From: Crocinitomicaceae bacterium
GTDB taxonomy: Bacteria > Bacteroidota > Bacteroidia > Flavobacteriales_D > Crocinitomicaceae
NCBI GenBank assembly: GCA_003247185.1
Contig: QKAV01000051.1
Span: 1-56,309, forward strand
Reading direction: 5' to 3'
Length of the DNA stretch: 56,309 nt
Part shown: positions 54,770 to 56,309 of the stretch, piece by piece
Numbering within the stretch: position 1 is the stretch's first letter
Layout of the letters: every line of letters begins with the position of its first letter
Notes under the pieces: model-generated
What the model was told of the DNA's origin: nothing
Seen by the model: only the letters and a program-made list of their open reading frames with translations
The model's database searches: none
Translations under genes and position numbers: made by a program

Positions 54770-55438
54770 TTACTCCTGACCTTCAAAACTATTCATCAAT
54801 TCTTCAGTTGTCGTCTCTGTATATCCTTCAGGGATTTTCATGTCGAACAAACTCTTGTCTTTGATTTTTTTGTCGAATTCAATAGCTGTCATAGTCATTA
54901 CCATATCGTTAGCAAGAACTTCCATTGCTAAAGGGAATCCTGGGATTCGCTTATTCAACATCGTTTGCCCCTCTTTATTGATAGTTACTTTGTCAGTTAC
55001 CCAAAACACACTCTCATTTCCTTCGCTATCAGTAACGATTGCTTTTTTACAGGTGTAACCGAGGATGTCTTTTGTTTCATCTGTAACAGTTACTTCAAAA
55101 TCTTCTTCTACTTCCGGTTGATCTTCATTTTCTTCAAACTTCCCTCTTACAGCAGATTCCCCCATCATACCACTCATTAAGGTCAATGTTTCTTTTTTAG
55201 TAGCATCACTGATGATTGTTGTCGTCATTAATGATCCCATTGACATTTCCGTTCTTGATTTGTCATCTTTGAAATAGATCTCCATAGTAGATCCTTGCAT
55301 CATTGCAATTCCCATTGCCATTTCCGGATTGTCAGATGTCATGTCTATAGTATATTTTACATGTCCTTCTGATACTTGTGCCGATAATGATAGTGTTGTC
55401 AGAACAGCAACTACCAAACTTAAAAATTGTCTTTTCAT
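54770..55438 (-). CDS. DUF4412-like secreted protein, Met-rich
   Basis: The 222-residue product has a signal peptide (MKRQFLSLVVAVLTTLSLSAQ). The body matches the Bacteroidetes DUF4412 pattern: VKYTIDMTSDNPEMA, MEIYFKDDKSRTEMSMG.LMTTTII, and DILGYTCKKAIVTDSEGNESVFWVTDKV. It is unusually rich in Met in the first half (MAMGIAMMQGSTM, LMSGMMGES). Function is unknown. I chose the ATG at 55438; an alternative GTG at 55483 would add 15 residues in front of the signal. It is monocistronic, with a terminator beyond its stop. Confidence 0.8.
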   Translation of the reverse strand: MKRQFLSLVVAVLTTLSLSAQVSEGHVKYTIDMTSDNPEMAMGIAMMQGSTMEIYFKDDKSRTEMSMGSLMTTTIISDATKKETLTLMSGMMGESAVRGKFEENEDQPEVEEDFEVTVTDETKDILGYTCKKAIVTDSEGNESVFWVTDKVTINKEGQTMLNKRIPGFPLAMEVLANDMVMTMTAIEFDKKIKDKSLFDMKIPEGYTETTTEELMNSFEGQE

Positions 55439-55555
55439 TTTTTTACAGTTAAATCTGCCACCAAGGTACAATAAAAGTGCCACAATTCTCGTCGAAAATT
55501 GTCGGGTGCCGAATTTTAAAGAAGATCGGATTTGTTTACTTATAAATGGTGTTGG

Positions 55556-56309
55556 TTATCCTCCGGTGAACCACTTTACAAGATCATTTCCATTTGCATA
55601 GATGACCAAAGAAAGGATCAGGAAGAAACCAATATACTGTGCGTATTCCAATACTTTCTGAGGTGCTTCCTTGCCAGTAATGATTTCATATAATAAGAAC
55701 ACTACATGTCCGCCATCCAGTGCAGGGATTGGCAAAATGTTCATGAAGGCCAGAATGATCGAGATAAGTGCTGTATTCATCCAAAAGATTTCCCAATTCC
55801 ATGCAGAAGGGAACATGTTTCCAAGCGATCCGAATCCTCCCATCGAACCAACTCCCTTTTTGGTGAAAAGGAATTTCATCTGACTGGCATAATCACTCAG
55901 TGTTTGATAGCCTTTGCGGATTCCACGGCCAATACTCTCACCAAAGGAATATTTGATCGTTTTAATCTTATCGAAATCGATCGGCTTTTTGTTCACAGGA
56001 GCAAATCCAATGCTCCCAAGATTGCTAACCTGGGTTTTAATCTCAACCTGTTTCCCTGAACGTTCAACAATCAGATCAATCTTTTTTCCTTTGTTGTGAT
56101 ACAGATTTCCAACAATTTCCTCAAAGAACTCCACTTTCGTTCCTGCAACTTCAATAATCTTATCTCCCTCTTCCAATCCTGCTTTCAGAGTAGGGTAGGC
56201 ATCCAAAAGAGCCGTGGTTTCATTTCCGGCAACAGGAAGTTCCATTTTTTCCTTCCCACGTTGAATCTTAATAACAAATTCCTGCTGCTTTCGCAAAGCA
56301 TCCGTGTCC
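55556..56309 (-). CDS. rseP: RIP metalloprotease RseP (site-2 protease), N-terminus missing
   Basis: The reading frame is open to the right edge with no start, so the N-terminal part, including the HExxH zinc motif, lies outside. The 251 visible residues contain a PDZ domain (~30-90: AYPTLKAGLEEGDKIIEVAG) and the second active-site motif LPIPALDGGHVVFLLYE near the C-terminus, then a final membrane helix ending WFTGG. RseP cuts anti-sigma factors and signal peptides within the membrane. In Bacteroidetes it may feed an envelope stress response; that link is inference. Confidence 0.92.
   Translation of the reverse strand, partial: DTDALRKQQEFVIKIQRGKEKMELPVAGNETTALLDAYPTLKAGLEEGDKIIEVAGTKVEFFEEIVGNLYHNKGKKIDLIVERSGKQVEIKTQVSNLGSIGFAPVNKKPIDFDKIKTIKYSFGESIGRGIRKGYQTLSDYASQMKFLFTKKGVGSMGGFGSLGNMFPSAWNWEIFWMNTALISIILAFMNILPIPALDGGHVVFLLYEIITGKEAPQKVLEYAQYIGFFLILSLVIYANGNDLVKWFTGG

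Noticed and set aside
55482-55502. ACAATT/AATTGT hairpin after rseP
   Set aside because: Six A/T-rich base pairs without a T-run on the minus strand; too weak to call a terminator.

Overview
The window looks like chromosomal DNA of a Bacteroidetes bacterium, most likely order Flavobacteriales and perhaps near the Crocinitomicaceae/Cryomorphaceae (the family placement is inference). The evidence is a SprA/Sov secretion translocon, PorP/SprF, two CHU_C-type (type B) and two type A type IX secretion (T9SS) cargo proteins, an Act alternative complex III with cytochrome aa3 oxidase, Bacteroidetes -7 promoter boxes (TAnnTTTG), and the DUF4271-hemD and maeB-ruvA-sprA neighbourhoods. All genes appear intact except the two cut by the window edges. 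No IS element, phage, CRISPR array, rRNA or tRNA was recognised, and no gene-free stretch exceeds about 230 bases.

Layout. 1-8.9 kb (minus strand): two large repeat-rich surface proteins ending in CHU_C domains, followed by a truncated PorP/SprF gene. Both adhesin genes have a TAnnTTTG box with an almost identical 18-bp dyad exactly 23 bp upstream. 9-12.5 kb: glutaryl-CoA dehydrogenase, DUF4271 plus HemD, and a sirtuin lacking zinc cysteines. 12.6-25 kb (plus): T9SS-exported thioredoxin-like protein, malic enzyme, RuvA, SprA and a GNAT acetyltransferase. 25-30.4 kb (minus): PIN-PhoH ATPase and a three-gene envelope cluster of unknown function. 30.5-32.4 kb (plus): RidA-family deaminase, TPR membrane protein and rRNA-type methyltransferase. 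32.4-37.3 kb (minus): SPOR protein, RnpA, S41 protease, O-antigen-ligase-like protein and 2-hydroxyacid dehydrogenase, tightly packed. 37.5-49.5 kb (plus): an eight-gene respiratory operon, actABCDEF-coxB-coxA, closed by a strong terminator. 49.5-51.5 kb: ruvB and queG. 51.5-54.7 kb: a DUF1800/DUF1501 pair, the second with a T9SS sorting tail. 54.8-56.3 kb (minus): a DUF4412-like protein and the C-terminal part of RseP.

How the genes fit together. SprA is the outer-membrane T9SS channel. The adhesins, PorP/SprF, the thioredoxin-like protein and the DUF1501 protein are likely cargo or cargo-handling parts of that pathway. The Act complex oxidises menaquinol and passes electrons to the aa3 oxidase, probably as a supercomplex. 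Most remaining genes are core metabolism or envelope housekeeping. The most novel-looking signals are the shared adhesin promoter architecture, the palindrome-rich act promoter, and the uncharacterised three-gene envelope cluster.
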